DNA of 8,734 nucleotides, from the NCBI GenBank assembly GCA_023266715.1, contig JAHFPK010000101.1:1-8734 (forward strand). The letters run 5' to 3'. The translations under genes and the position numbers were made by a program. The notes beneath the pieces are model-generated. The model worked only from the letters and a program-made list of their open reading frames with translations, was not told where the DNA came from and did not search any database. Of this stretch, positions 1 to 5,710 are shown one piece after another (position 1 is the first letter of the stretch; every line of letters begins with the position of its first letter). The stretch is from Hyphomicrobiales bacterium (lineage in GTDB: Bacteria; Pseudomonadota; Alphaproteobacteria; Rhizobiales; Aestuariivirgaceae).

Positions 1-133
1 AAAATTCATGGGAGCACCTCATGCTGATGGGTACCAACGGGTGAGAATCCGAATAGTTCCAAATACAGATTGTGCGCTTATTTGTATGTTGAAATCAAAA
101 GATTGCAAATTCTTCAATAATTTCAATGTCGTA
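1..133. other. Non-coding left edge, 3' flank of the tRNA gene
   Basis: This AT-leaning stretch lies downstream of the minus-strand tRNA-Ser gene. I see no open frame of meaningful length on either strand and no convincing hairpin followed by a T run that would serve as a tRNA terminator. Its left boundary is cut by the window, so an element or gene end further left cannot be judged. Confidence 0.5.
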
Positions 134-224
134 TGGCGGAGACGGAGGGATTCGAACCCTCGATACGCTTAACACGTATGACGATTTAGCAAACCGTTGC
201 CTTCAGCCACTCGGCCACGTCTCC
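134..224 (-). tRNA. tRNA-Ser (anticodon GCT)
   Basis: Read on the minus strand this is a complete class II tRNA of 91 nt including an encoded CCA end. The acceptor stem GGAGACG pairs with CGTCTCC, followed by the discriminator base G and CCA. The anticodon stem ACGGT/ATCGT (one G-U pair) carries the loop TTGCTAA, giving anticodon GCT (plus-strand bases 188-190), which reads serine codons AGC and AGU. A long variable arm with the stem ATACG/CGTAT is the serine hallmark, and the T arm is GAGGG-TTCGAAT-CCCTC. All helices are intact, so the gene looks functional. It is transcribed away from the iron-binding protein gene. No integrase or attachment-site duplication is visible next to its 3' end. 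Confidence 0.97.
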
Positions 225-260
225 AATGCAGGGGCTTTTGCCGTGATTTGATTGTCGATG

Positions 261-290
261 CAAGCGCGCGTGACATTTAGCTCACGCTTG
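261..290. promoter_or_regulatory. Inverted repeat between tRNA-Ser and the iron-binding protein gene
   Basis: The arms GCGTGA (268-273) and TCACGC (282-287) are perfect inverses around an 8-base centre. Outside them, CAAGCG (261-266) and CGCTTG (285-290) are also inverses, so the left arm reads as the right arm with four extra bases. The dyad sits between the divergent tRNA-Ser and iron-binding protein genes, where an operator would be expected. The inner TGA-N8-TCA spacing resembles the TGA-N9-TCA iron-responsive box described for RirA-type regulation but is one base short, so I do not assign it to a named regulator. It could also be an RNA hairpin or chance. Confidence 0.3.
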
Positions 291-339
291 CTTCCGGCTA
301 ATCCCCAATATTAAAGTTGAGTAATTTAGTCGGTTTTTT

Positions 340-367
340 CTTGACTCCCCGTTTGGCGGTGCTATCC
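340..367 (+). promoter_or_regulatory. Candidate sigma-70 promoter of the iron-binding protein gene
   Basis: CTTGAC (340-345) followed after 16 bases by CTATCC (362-367) resembles the alphaproteobacterial housekeeping pattern CTTGAC-N16/17-CTATAT. Transcription would begin near 374, leaving a leader of about 27 nt that contains the ribosome binding site GGAG at 386-389. If real, it rules out the longer start at 317, because that codon would lie upstream of the transcript. The assignment rests on pattern only. Confidence 0.45.
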
Positions 368-400
368 AGCGGGATAACACTTTCTGGAGCCCCTTTTTTC

Positions 401-1423
401 ATGAAGTTCTCCCGCCGCAGCCTTCTCGCGCTTGCAACTCTTGTTGCCCTTCAATCCCATGCGGAGGCGAACGAAACAGTGAATGTGTATTCCTATCGGC
501 AGCCGGCTCTGGTCAATCCCCTGTTTGAGCAATTTACCAAGGACACCGGCATCAAGGTGCGGATCGTATTTGCCGAGAACGGGCTTATTGAACGTTTGGA
601 ACAAGAGGGTCCGCTCAGCCCAGCCGATCTTCTGATGACCGCTGATGTCGGCAGGCTTGTTGATGCAACCGACAGAGGGTTGGCCCAGCCGGTTGATCTG
701 CCTTCAATCCTGGACAAGATTCCGGCAAGCCTTCGCGCCACAGACAATCAATGGTTTGGCCTCACCATGCGGGCGCGCGTGGTCTATGCTTCCAAATCCC
801 GCGTGAGTCAGAACAGTTTCACCTACGAGGAGCTTGCCGATCCAAAATGGAAGGGCAAGATCTGCCTGAGGCCCGGAAACCATCCTTATAATCTTGGATT
901 GATCGCAGCAATGATTGCCCACAAGGGCGAGGCGGCGACAAAGGAATGGCTTACTGGCCTCAAGGCAAATCTGGCGATCAAGCCCAGTGGCAATGACGTG
1001 TCGCAGGCCAAGAGCGTACTCGCTGGCGAATGCGACATTGCCATTGCCAACACCTATTACATGGGCAAGATGATGACCAATGATGCGGAGCCCGAACAGA
1101 AGGAATGGGCAAATTCCGCGCGCATCATATTCCCCTCCTCCGCTGACATGGGCACGCACGTGAATATTTCCGGAATGCTTCTCACCAGGAACGCGCCCCA
1201 CAAAAACAGCGCTCTCAAATTGATGGAATTCCTGGCAAGCGATGAAGCCCAGCGGCTCTACGCCGATGGCAATTTCGAATACCCGGTAAACCCGTCGGTT
1301 CCGGCATCAAAAATAGTTCAAGACTGGGGCACACTCACTCCCGACACGTTGAACATTGCTGAAATTGCCAGAAACCAGAAGACCGCAACCAAGCTGGTTG
1401 ATGAAGTTCAATTCAACGATTGA
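401..1423 (+). CDS. Periplasmic iron(III) ABC-transporter substrate-binding protein (FutA/FbpA-like)
   Basis: The 340-residue product resembles the FutA/FbpA/AfuA group, which binds ferric (in some cases ferrous) iron in the periplasm and delivers it to an inner-membrane ABC transporter. Residues 1-23 form a Sec signal peptide: basic MKFSRR, a hydrophobic core, then SHAEA. The mature start has the typical NVYSYR strand (Tyr30, Tyr32). The family's metal-ligand motif appears as IANTYYMGKM with Tyr219-Tyr220, and Cys155 and Cys211 may form a disulfide. Length is normal for the family. I choose ATG 401 over the in-frame ATG 317 because it begins at the signal peptide, has GGAG 11 bases upstream, and a likely promoter lies between the two. 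No permease or ATPase gene is next to it, so it must work with a transporter encoded elsewhere. Iron as ligand is inferred from the family; a related metal cannot be excluded. Confidence 0.9.
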   Translation: MKFSRRSLLALATLVALQSHAEANETVNVYSYRQPALVNPLFEQFTKDTGIKVRIVFAENGLIERLEQEGPLSPADLLMTADVGRLVDATDRGLAQPVDLPSILDKIPASLRATDNQWFGLTMRARVVYASKSRVSQNSFTYEELADPKWKGKICLRPGNHPYNLGLIAAMIAHKGEAATKEWLTGLKANLAIKPSGNDVSQAKSVLAGECDIAIANTYYMGKMMTNDAEPEQKEWANSARIIFPSSADMGTHVNISGMLLTRNAPHKNSALKLMEFLASDEAQRLYADGNFEYPVNPSVPASKIVQDWGTLTPDTLNIAEIARNQKTATKLVDEVQFND

Positions 1424-1487
1424 TTTTTCCAAAATGAAAGGGTCCGCCTGCCCTGCTCCACGCGAACTTCTTTTAGTTCTTTTTGGT

Positions 1488-1751
1488 TCAATGCAGCGTA
1501 AGCCAGTCGCGCGCCTGGCGTTGGGCGTCAGCGACATCAGTCGGGCTCATTTCGCGAGAAATTTCGCGGCGATACTGTTTGGCGCTTTCACTGCCTTTCA
1601 GGGCAGCAAGATTAAACCACTTGTGGGCGGCGACAAGGTTTTGCGATACATCGCGCCCGATGCAATATTTCATTCCGATTTCAAGCAGATCTTCTGCCGT
1701 GACCGCTGTAATTGAAATCTCCGCTTCGTTTTTTGTTATTTGACGTCCCAT
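1488..1751 (-). CDS. Small Sel1-repeat protein
   Basis: The predicted 87-residue protein carries a single Sel1-like (TPR-related) repeat at about residues 19-61, recognisable by ELGxxY-like EIGMKYCIGRDVSQN and AAHKWFNLAALKGSESA. It is followed by a charged helix ending in ARDWL. Sel1 repeats mediate protein-protein contacts; the partner is unknown. No signal peptide or membrane segment is seen, so it is probably cytoplasmic. I place the start at ATG 1751, which has GGGG about six bases upstream; the in-frame ATGs at 1763 and 1766 and the one at 1829 lack a ribosome binding site and add a composition unlike the rest. It converges with the iron-binding protein gene, leaving 64 bases between stops. 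I recognise similar short proteins from Rhizobiales, but no function is established. Confidence 0.8.
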   Translation of the reverse strand: MGRQITKNEAEISITAVTAEDLLEIGMKYCIGRDVSQNLVAAHKWFNLAALKGSESAKQYRREISREMSPTDVADAQRQARDWLTLH

Positions 1752-2012
1752 TGCAATCCCCATCATTTGCTTTTTTTGCCGGCACCTATCGGCGTGGCAT
1801 CGCGGGTGACTTTGACACCCGCGCCCCAACGCGGCGTTAAGCGACAGGCTTAAGAAACTTCAAATGAGATGACACGCAGACGTGACGGGCTCATAAGAAA
1901 ACCCAATGGAATTGGCGGTTTAAATAGATTTTCAGAGATTGTTTACGAAAATGAATTCACCCCCGGTTTACCAGAATTTCTGTTTCCGAACCGGTGTGCA
2001 AAACCTGCTAGC
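1752..2012. other. Intergenic region with three inverted repeats
   Basis: No credible gene is found on either strand. It contains a strong hairpin at 1801-1823 (listed separately), a small dyad CCAAT-GGA-ATTGG near 1903-1915, and a nested dyad at 1963-1994. In the last, CCGGTT and AACCGG enclose CAGAA and TTCTG. The right part runs into copy 1 of the two-hairpin repeat. It must also hold the promoter of the minus-strand Sel1-repeat gene, but no clear -35/-10 pair stands out. The dyads may be remnants of older repeat insertions, an inference only. Confidence 0.5.
1801..1823 (-). promoter_or_regulatory. Stable hairpin in the leader of the Sel1-repeat gene
   Basis: CGCGGGTG (1801-1808) and CACCCGCG (1816-1823) form a perfect 8-bp GC-rich stem with a 7-base loop. 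It lies 50-72 bases upstream of the Sel1-repeat start, on its presumed leader RNA. No T run follows on either strand, so it does not look like an intrinsic terminator. It could be a leader RNA structure or a protein-binding dyad. Confidence 0.4.
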
Positions 2013-2124
2013 GCGTGATCAGGTTAAGTAGGCACCGGTTAACCGTCCGATCACGCTGCCCACAATGAATCGTCGATCACGTTTGTCACTTTAGGTTGGT
2101 TCAACCTAAAGCGACCGTGATCTA
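2013..2124. repeat. 112-bp two-hairpin intergenic repeat, copy 1
   Basis: This copy matches 5528-5639 over 112 bases with four mismatches and no gap. Hairpin A: GCGTGATC (2013-2020) pairs with GATCACGC (2049-2056), and inside it GGTTAA (2022-2027) pairs with TTAACC (2039-2044). Hairpin B: GATCACG (2075-2081) pairs with CGTGATC (2116-2122), and inside it GTCACTTTAGGTTG (2085-2098) pairs with 2102-2115 around a GTT loop. One mismatch inside hairpin B is an A-C clash on plus-strand RNA but a G-U pair on minus-strand RNA. The right end overlaps the stop codon of the EEP gene (CTA at 2122-2124, TAG on the minus strand). The element therefore lies at the 3' end of the GST-EEP transcript. Confidence 0.93.
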
Positions 2125-3129
2125 CGGCACGGGAATGGCCAGTTTCATGTAGATCGGGAAGTGATCCGAGCCGGCTGAATTGCCGATGTTTTGGCTTTCA
2201 AGTTGGCGAACGCCCGAACCCACAAAGATATGGTCGATTGAAAATTGCGGCAGGGCAAAGCGCGCTGGCCAGGTCGGCAGATTCGTAAGGCGTTGGAAGT
2301 TCCCTTGCATGGCAAAAGTCTGCGTCACCCGTGAATAGGGCGTGGCATTAAAGTCACCCATGATGACGATAGGACCGGTAATTGCACTCAACTCGGAAGC
2401 CAGCGCCTTGATTTGCGTAAACTGCGCGCGTGAATGGGGAAAACGGGTGGTATGCACGCCATAAATTGAAAGTCCGCCAAATTCAGGACCAAGCGAGGCG
2501 CGGATGTACGGCGGTCCTTCCCAAATCATCCGGTCGCCGATTTTGGTCAACGGATATTTGGACAGGATTCCAAAGTTGCAATGGGTTGGATCCGAACACT
2601 TCGCCTGGTAGGGATAGTGGGTAATAAGCTGGTCAAAAATCACCCGCTTATTGGGACCGAGTTCCACCAGAACAATAACATCGGCATCCAATCTTTCGAT
2701 CTCGGCCTTGACCTCATCAACTTTGTCATTGAGAATCCAGGTATTGAAACTGGCAACACTCAATTCGCGCTCTCCGGTTTTGATGATGCTCAGGATCGAA
2801 GGGTTGGAACTGACGTAGTAGGGCCACATGCTGTAGCCGGCGAGAAGCCCGATTAACAACACAACGGCAGTTAGAACTTTTCCACGGGGCCAGAGCAGCC
2901 CAATGCCGAAGGCCAATACCAAAAAAATGAATTGTGGGGTGAGCTGTGAAAATACGTCAAAGCCCACCCAGAGATGGCCCAGACGGGCACCGGCAAGTCC
3001 AGCAAGGCCGATACTCAGACCCAGGATGCAACCGAGGTAGCCACTTTTACGGGCTTTTTTCCGCTTAGCCGCAGCCTTGGCTTCAGGCGTAGCTTTGCGT
3101 ACGGCCTTTCTTTTCTTGATGTCGTCCAC
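2122..3129 (-). CDS. Membrane-anchored endonuclease/exonuclease/phosphatase-family protein
   Basis: The 335-residue product has three parts. Residues 1-30 are a Lys/Arg/Ala-rich tail. Three hydrophobic segments follow at about 32-52, 62-80 and 84-104. From 120 to the end runs an EEP (DNase I-like) hydrolase domain with its expected residues: Asn129 (SFNTW), Glu156 (LVELGPN), His226 (GVHTTR), Asp259 and Asn261 (GDFNATP), Asp299-His300 (SIDH) and Ser-Asp-His 321-323. By the positive-inside rule the tail and the WPRGK loop are cytoplasmic, which puts the catalytic domain in the periplasm. That architecture is shared by YafD-type proteins and by VanJ, so a lipid-linked phosphate such as undecaprenyl pyrophosphate is a possible substrate; nuclease activity is the alternative. 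Start is GTG at 3129 with GAAGG eight bases upstream. It follows the GST-like gene after 21 bases and is probably co-transcribed. Its stop codon lies inside a repeat element. Confidence 0.87.
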   Translation of the reverse strand: MDDIKKRKAVRKATPEAKAAAKRKKARKSGYLGCILGLSIGLAGLAGARLGHLWVGFDVFSQLTPQFIFLVLAFGIGLLWPRGKVLTAVVLLIGLLAGYSMWPYYVSSNPSILSIIKTGERELSVASFNTWILNDKVDEVKAEIERLDADVIVLVELGPNKRVIFDQLITHYPYQAKCSDPTHCNFGILSKYPLTKIGDRMIWEGPPYIRASLGPEFGGLSIYGVHTTRFPHSRAQFTQIKALASELSAITGPIVIMGDFNATPYSRVTQTFAMQGNFQRLTNLPTWPARFALPQFSIDHIFVGSGVRQLESQNIGNSAGSDHFPIYMKLAIPVP

Positions 3130-3150
3130 GTAGAATGCCTTCGCTGGGAA

Positions 3151-3885
3151 TCAAAGAAGTCTGCTTTCCATCGGCAGAATCTGTTCTGGTGTACCAAAAC
3201 CAGGCATTGCTTCAATACGTTTTTTCCACGCTACGATATTAGGATAAGGAGTGAGATCAATCATCGCTTCGGGCGCATAGCGCACGATTGCAAAGATGCC
3301 GATATCGGCGATGGTTGGTTTTCTGCCCACAATCCAAGCGGACTTGGCAAGCTCATGCTCGATAACCGCCAAGGCAGCCTTGGCTTCCGTGTCATACATG
3401 GTGCGGACTTCATCGCCAAACTGCCGGAAGCCGCGGTTGCGCGCACGCAGACGCAGCAAAGGAACCGAAAGTTTGTCCCATTGCCAAAACAGCCACTCAC
3501 GAATACGGATTTTTTCAACCGGGGTTTTGCCGTCAAATTTCTTCAAGGTTTCCGACAGGTGTTCGAGGATGGCGGCGGACTGGACCAAAAAGAGCTGGCC
3601 ATCGCGCAAGGCCGGCACCTGGCCAAAGCGGTTTTTGACCAGATAGTCCGGCTGCTTGTGCTGACCTTCGCGCAGGTTGACGTGGATATAGGAATAGGGG
3701 TGGCGGCACAGGGCCAGCATAAGTCCCACCGTGTAGGACGGACCCGAGGTCATGGTGCCATGGAGGGTAAAACGTTGCTTGTCAACGCTCGCGGCGGCTG
3801 CCTTGGCAGGCTTCCTGGGCTTTATCTTTACCGGCTTCTTTTTGGCAACAGCCTTTTTAGCCGCTTTCTTGGCTGCTTTAGCCAT
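3151..3885 (-). CDS. Glutathione S-transferase-like protein with Lys/Ala-rich N-terminal tail
   Basis: The 244-residue product contains a thioredoxin-fold GST N-domain at about 38-112 and an all-helical C-domain at about 120-235. Visible hallmarks are the cis-proline motif FGQVPAL (Pro91), the glutathione-contact motif QSAAIL (Gln102-Ser103, usually Glu-Ser), and the folding box TIADIGIFA (Thr191, Asp194). The active residue would be a serine in GTMTSGPS (Ser47 or Ser50), as no cysteine is present there. Substrate is unknown. Residues 1-36 are an unusual Ala/Lys/Pro tail similar in composition to histone H1 tails, not part of the normal GST fold. I start at ATG 3885, which has GAGGG seven bases upstream; the in-frame ATG 3927 adds 14 residues without a ribosome binding site. 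It is likely the first gene of a two-gene unit with the EEP gene downstream. Confidence 0.87.
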   Translation of the reverse strand: MAKAAKKAAKKAVAKKKPVKIKPRKPAKAAAASVDKQRFTLHGTMTSGPSYTVGLMLALCRHPYSYIHVNLREGQHKQPDYLVKNRFGQVPALRDGQLFLVQSAAILEHLSETLKKFDGKTPVEKIRIREWLFWQWDKLSVPLLRLRARNRGFRQFGDEVRTMYDTEAKAALAVIEHELAKSAWIVGRKPTIADIGIFAIVRYAPEAMIDLTPYPNIVAWKKRIEAMPGFGTPEQILPMESRLL

Positions 3886-3985
3886 CGGAATACCCTCGCT
3901 TGTCCCATTCGCATAACAAATCTGCACACGGACTATAGCGGAAAATATTCGGAAACGGAAATACTATCTAAGCCTCTGTATTTAC

Positions 3986-5467
3986 TTAGTTAATTCCAAG
4001 TTTTTGGCGGAGCAAATCGTTAACGGCCTGGGGATTTGCCTTGCCGCCCGTGGATTTCATCACTTGCCCCACAAACCAGCCCAGCATTGAGGGTTTTGCC
4101 ACTACAGCGGCAATTTTGTCGGGGTTTTTGGCGATTATCTCATTGACGGCCCGTTCAATGGCACCGGTATCGGTTACCTGCTTCAATCCACGGGTTTCAA
4201 CAATTTGCGAGGGTGACCCGCCCTCGGTCCAAATGATTTCGAAGACGTCCTTGGCGATTTTTCCGGAGATGGTTCCTGACGTTATGAGGTCCACAATCTC
4301 GCCCAGTTGGAGGGAAGAAACCGGAGTAGTTTCAATGGTTTTGCCCTCCTTGTTCAATCGGCCAAAAAGTTCGTTGATCACCCAGTTCGCGGTAATCTTG
4401 CCGTCCCTGCCCTTGGCTGTGGCTTCAAAAAAGTCCGACGAGGCCCGCTCCGCAACAAGCACGTTGGCATCATAGGCCGAGAGACCATAGGCGCTCACAA
4501 AGCGGGCGCGTTTTTCATCGGGCAATTCAGGCAGGCTGTTTTTGATCGTCGCCACCCAATCATCCGTGAGTTCCAGAGGAAGCAAATCCGGATCAGGGAA
4601 GTAGCGGTAATCATGGGCCTCTTCCTTGGAACGCATGGAACGGGTTTCGCCCTTCCTGGGGTCGTAAAGGCGGGTTTCCTGATCGATCTTTCCGCCATCC
4701 TCCAGAATGCCGATCTGGCGGCGCGCTTCAAATTCAATGGCCTGGCCCATGAAGCGGACCGAGTTCACATTCTTGATTTCGCAGCGGGTGCCGAACTTGG
4801 CGCCGGGCTTGCGCACCGACACGTTGACGTCAGCACGGAGCGAGCCCTGCTCCATATTGCCATCGCAGGTGCCAAGATAACGCATGATCTGGCGGAGTTT
4901 GGTGACATAGGCGCGGGCTTCATCGGAGGACCGCATATCAGGCTTTGAGACGATCTCCATGAGCGCGCAGCCGGACCGGTTGAGATCAACGAAGCTCATG
5001 CTGGGATGCTGGTCGTGAATGGATTTGCCGGCATCCTGCTCCAGATGCAGACGTTCAATGCCCACTTCAACGGTTTTGCCATCGTCGAGATCTATGGTGA
5101 CAACGCCCTCGCCAACGATGGGCTGCTTGTACTGGGAAATCTGGTAGCCTTGGGGCAGATCGGGATAGAAATAATTCTTCCGGTCAAAGATCGAATAATT
5201 GTTGATTTTGGCTTTCAGACCCAGACCGGTGCGGACGGCCTGCTCGACGCAATACTCGTTAATGACGGGCAACATGCCGGGCATGGCCGCATCCACAAGC
5301 GAGACATGATCATTGGGTTCACCGCCAAACTCAGCGGAAGAGCCAGAAAAGAGCTTGGATTTTGAGGTGACCTGGGCATGAACCTCCAGGCCTATGATGA
5401 TCTCCCAGTCACCTGTTGCGCCCTTTATCCAGTCCTTTGATGCAGCCATGCGCTGTTCGGAAATCAT
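3986..5467 (-). CDS. gatB: Aspartyl/glutamyl-tRNA(Asn/Gln) amidotransferase subunit B
   Basis: GatB binds the misacylated Glu-tRNA(Gln) or Asp-tRNA(Asn) in the GatCAB complex, where it phosphorylates the acyl group and amidates it with ammonia from GatA. The 493-residue protein has the full family pattern: GLEVHAQV (26-33), DRKNYFYPDLPQGYQ (95-109), LEQDAGKS (142-149), the signature DLNRSGCALMEI (161-172), EQGSLRADVNVSVR (206-219), KEEAHDYRYFPDPDL (281-295), and a C-terminal tail domain ending QAVNDLLRQKLGIN. The signature has Cys-Ala where many bacteria have Pro. I choose ATG 5467 because AGGTG lies six bases upstream; GTG 5476 would add three residues but overlaps that ribosome binding site. 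gatC and gatA are not nearby. The gene is 100 bases upstream of the GST-like gene on the same strand. Upstream lies repeat copy 2. Confidence 0.97.
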   Translation of the reverse strand: MISEQRMAASKDWIKGATGDWEIIIGLEVHAQVTSKSKLFSGSSAEFGGEPNDHVSLVDAAMPGMLPVINEYCVEQAVRTGLGLKAKINNYSIFDRKNYFYPDLPQGYQISQYKQPIVGEGVVTIDLDDGKTVEVGIERLHLEQDAGKSIHDQHPSMSFVDLNRSGCALMEIVSKPDMRSSDEARAYVTKLRQIMRYLGTCDGNMEQGSLRADVNVSVRKPGAKFGTRCEIKNVNSVRFMGQAIEFEARRQIGILEDGGKIDQETRLYDPRKGETRSMRSKEEAHDYRYFPDPDLLPLELTDDWVATIKNSLPELPDEKRARFVSAYGLSAYDANVLVAERASSDFFEATAKGRDGKITANWVINELFGRLNKEGKTIETTPVSSLQLGEIVDLITSGTISGKIAKDVFEIIWTEGGSPSQIVETRGLKQVTDTGAIERAVNEIIAKNPDKIAAVVAKPSMLGWFVGQVMKSTGGKANPQAVNDLLRQKLGIN

Positions 5468-5527
5468 TGCTTTCACCTGTTATTCGCACGCCTTGGTACT
5501 GGTTTGGAGGCTCCGGTTCAAGCCCTA

Positions 5528-5639
5528 GCGTGATCAGGTTAAGTGGGCACCGGTTAACCGTCCGATCACGCGGCCCACAATGAATCGACGATCACGTTTG
5601 TCACTTTAGGTTGGTTCAACCTAAAGTGACCGTGATCTA
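5528..5639. repeat. 112-bp two-hairpin intergenic repeat, copy 2
   Basis: This is the better-paired copy. Hairpin A: GCGTGATC (5528-5535) with GATCACGC (5564-5571), inner stem GGTTAA (5537-5542) with TTAACC (5554-5559). Hairpin B: GATCACG (5590-5596) with CGTGATC (5631-5637), a TTT bulge, then a perfect 14-bp stem 5600-5613 with 5617-5630 and a 3-base loop. An 18-base linker joins the two and contains GAATC (5582-5586), a GANTC site of the kind methylated by CcrM in alphaproteobacteria. CTAG flanks the element on both sides (5525-5528 and 5637-5640), which could be a target duplication or part of the ends. It lies between the divergent gatB and metC starts, 61 bases from gatB and 71 from metC. 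No transposase is encoded in it. Confidence 0.94.
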
Positions 5640-5710
5640 GTGGCTACTCATTTGCTTTCTGCCGCGCTTCTTGCCATGTAAGCTGGCTTTTTGAATCAGC
5701 AGGCGCGGAA

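Noticed and set aside
134..224. tRNA-Ser as an integration site for a genomic island
   Set aside because: No integrase gene and no repeated copy of the tRNA 3' end is present in the window.
317..400. In-frame extension of the iron-binding protein to ATG 317
   Set aside because: It would place 28 extra residues before a clear signal peptide, lacks a ribosome binding site, and overlaps the likely promoter at 340-367.
704..1201. Minus-strand open frame of 165 codons
   Set aside because: It is antisense to the iron-binding protein coding sequence and has no recognisable features.
1356..1743. Plus-strand open frames over the Sel1-repeat gene
   Set aside because: The minus strand encodes a recognisable Sel1 repeat with a ribosome binding site; the plus-strand frames do not resemble proteins.
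3928..3962. Three TTTCCG-like units and a TATAGT hexamer upstream of the GST-like gene (minus strand)
   Set aside because: The units are short and irregular and no good -35 hexamer is at the right distance; too weak to list as a promoter or repeat.
2974..3993. Long plus-strand open frame (339 codons)
   Set aside because: It runs antisense to the well-supported GST-like gene and the start of the EEP gene; its translation shows no recognisable domain.
4307..4948. Plus-strand open frame of 213 codons
   Set aside because: It is the antisense shadow of gatB; family motifs are clear on the minus strand.
3986..5467. Cys-Ala instead of Pro in the GatB signature as a sign of a defective enzyme
   Set aside because: All other family motifs are intact and, as far as I recall, an Ala at this place is common in alphaproteobacterial GatB.
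5528..5639. Two-hairpin repeat as a CRISPR, riboswitch or transposon with its own enzyme
   Set aside because: There is no spacer array, no known riboswitch core that I recognise, and no coding capacity in 112 bases; a non-coding intergenic repeat explains it better.
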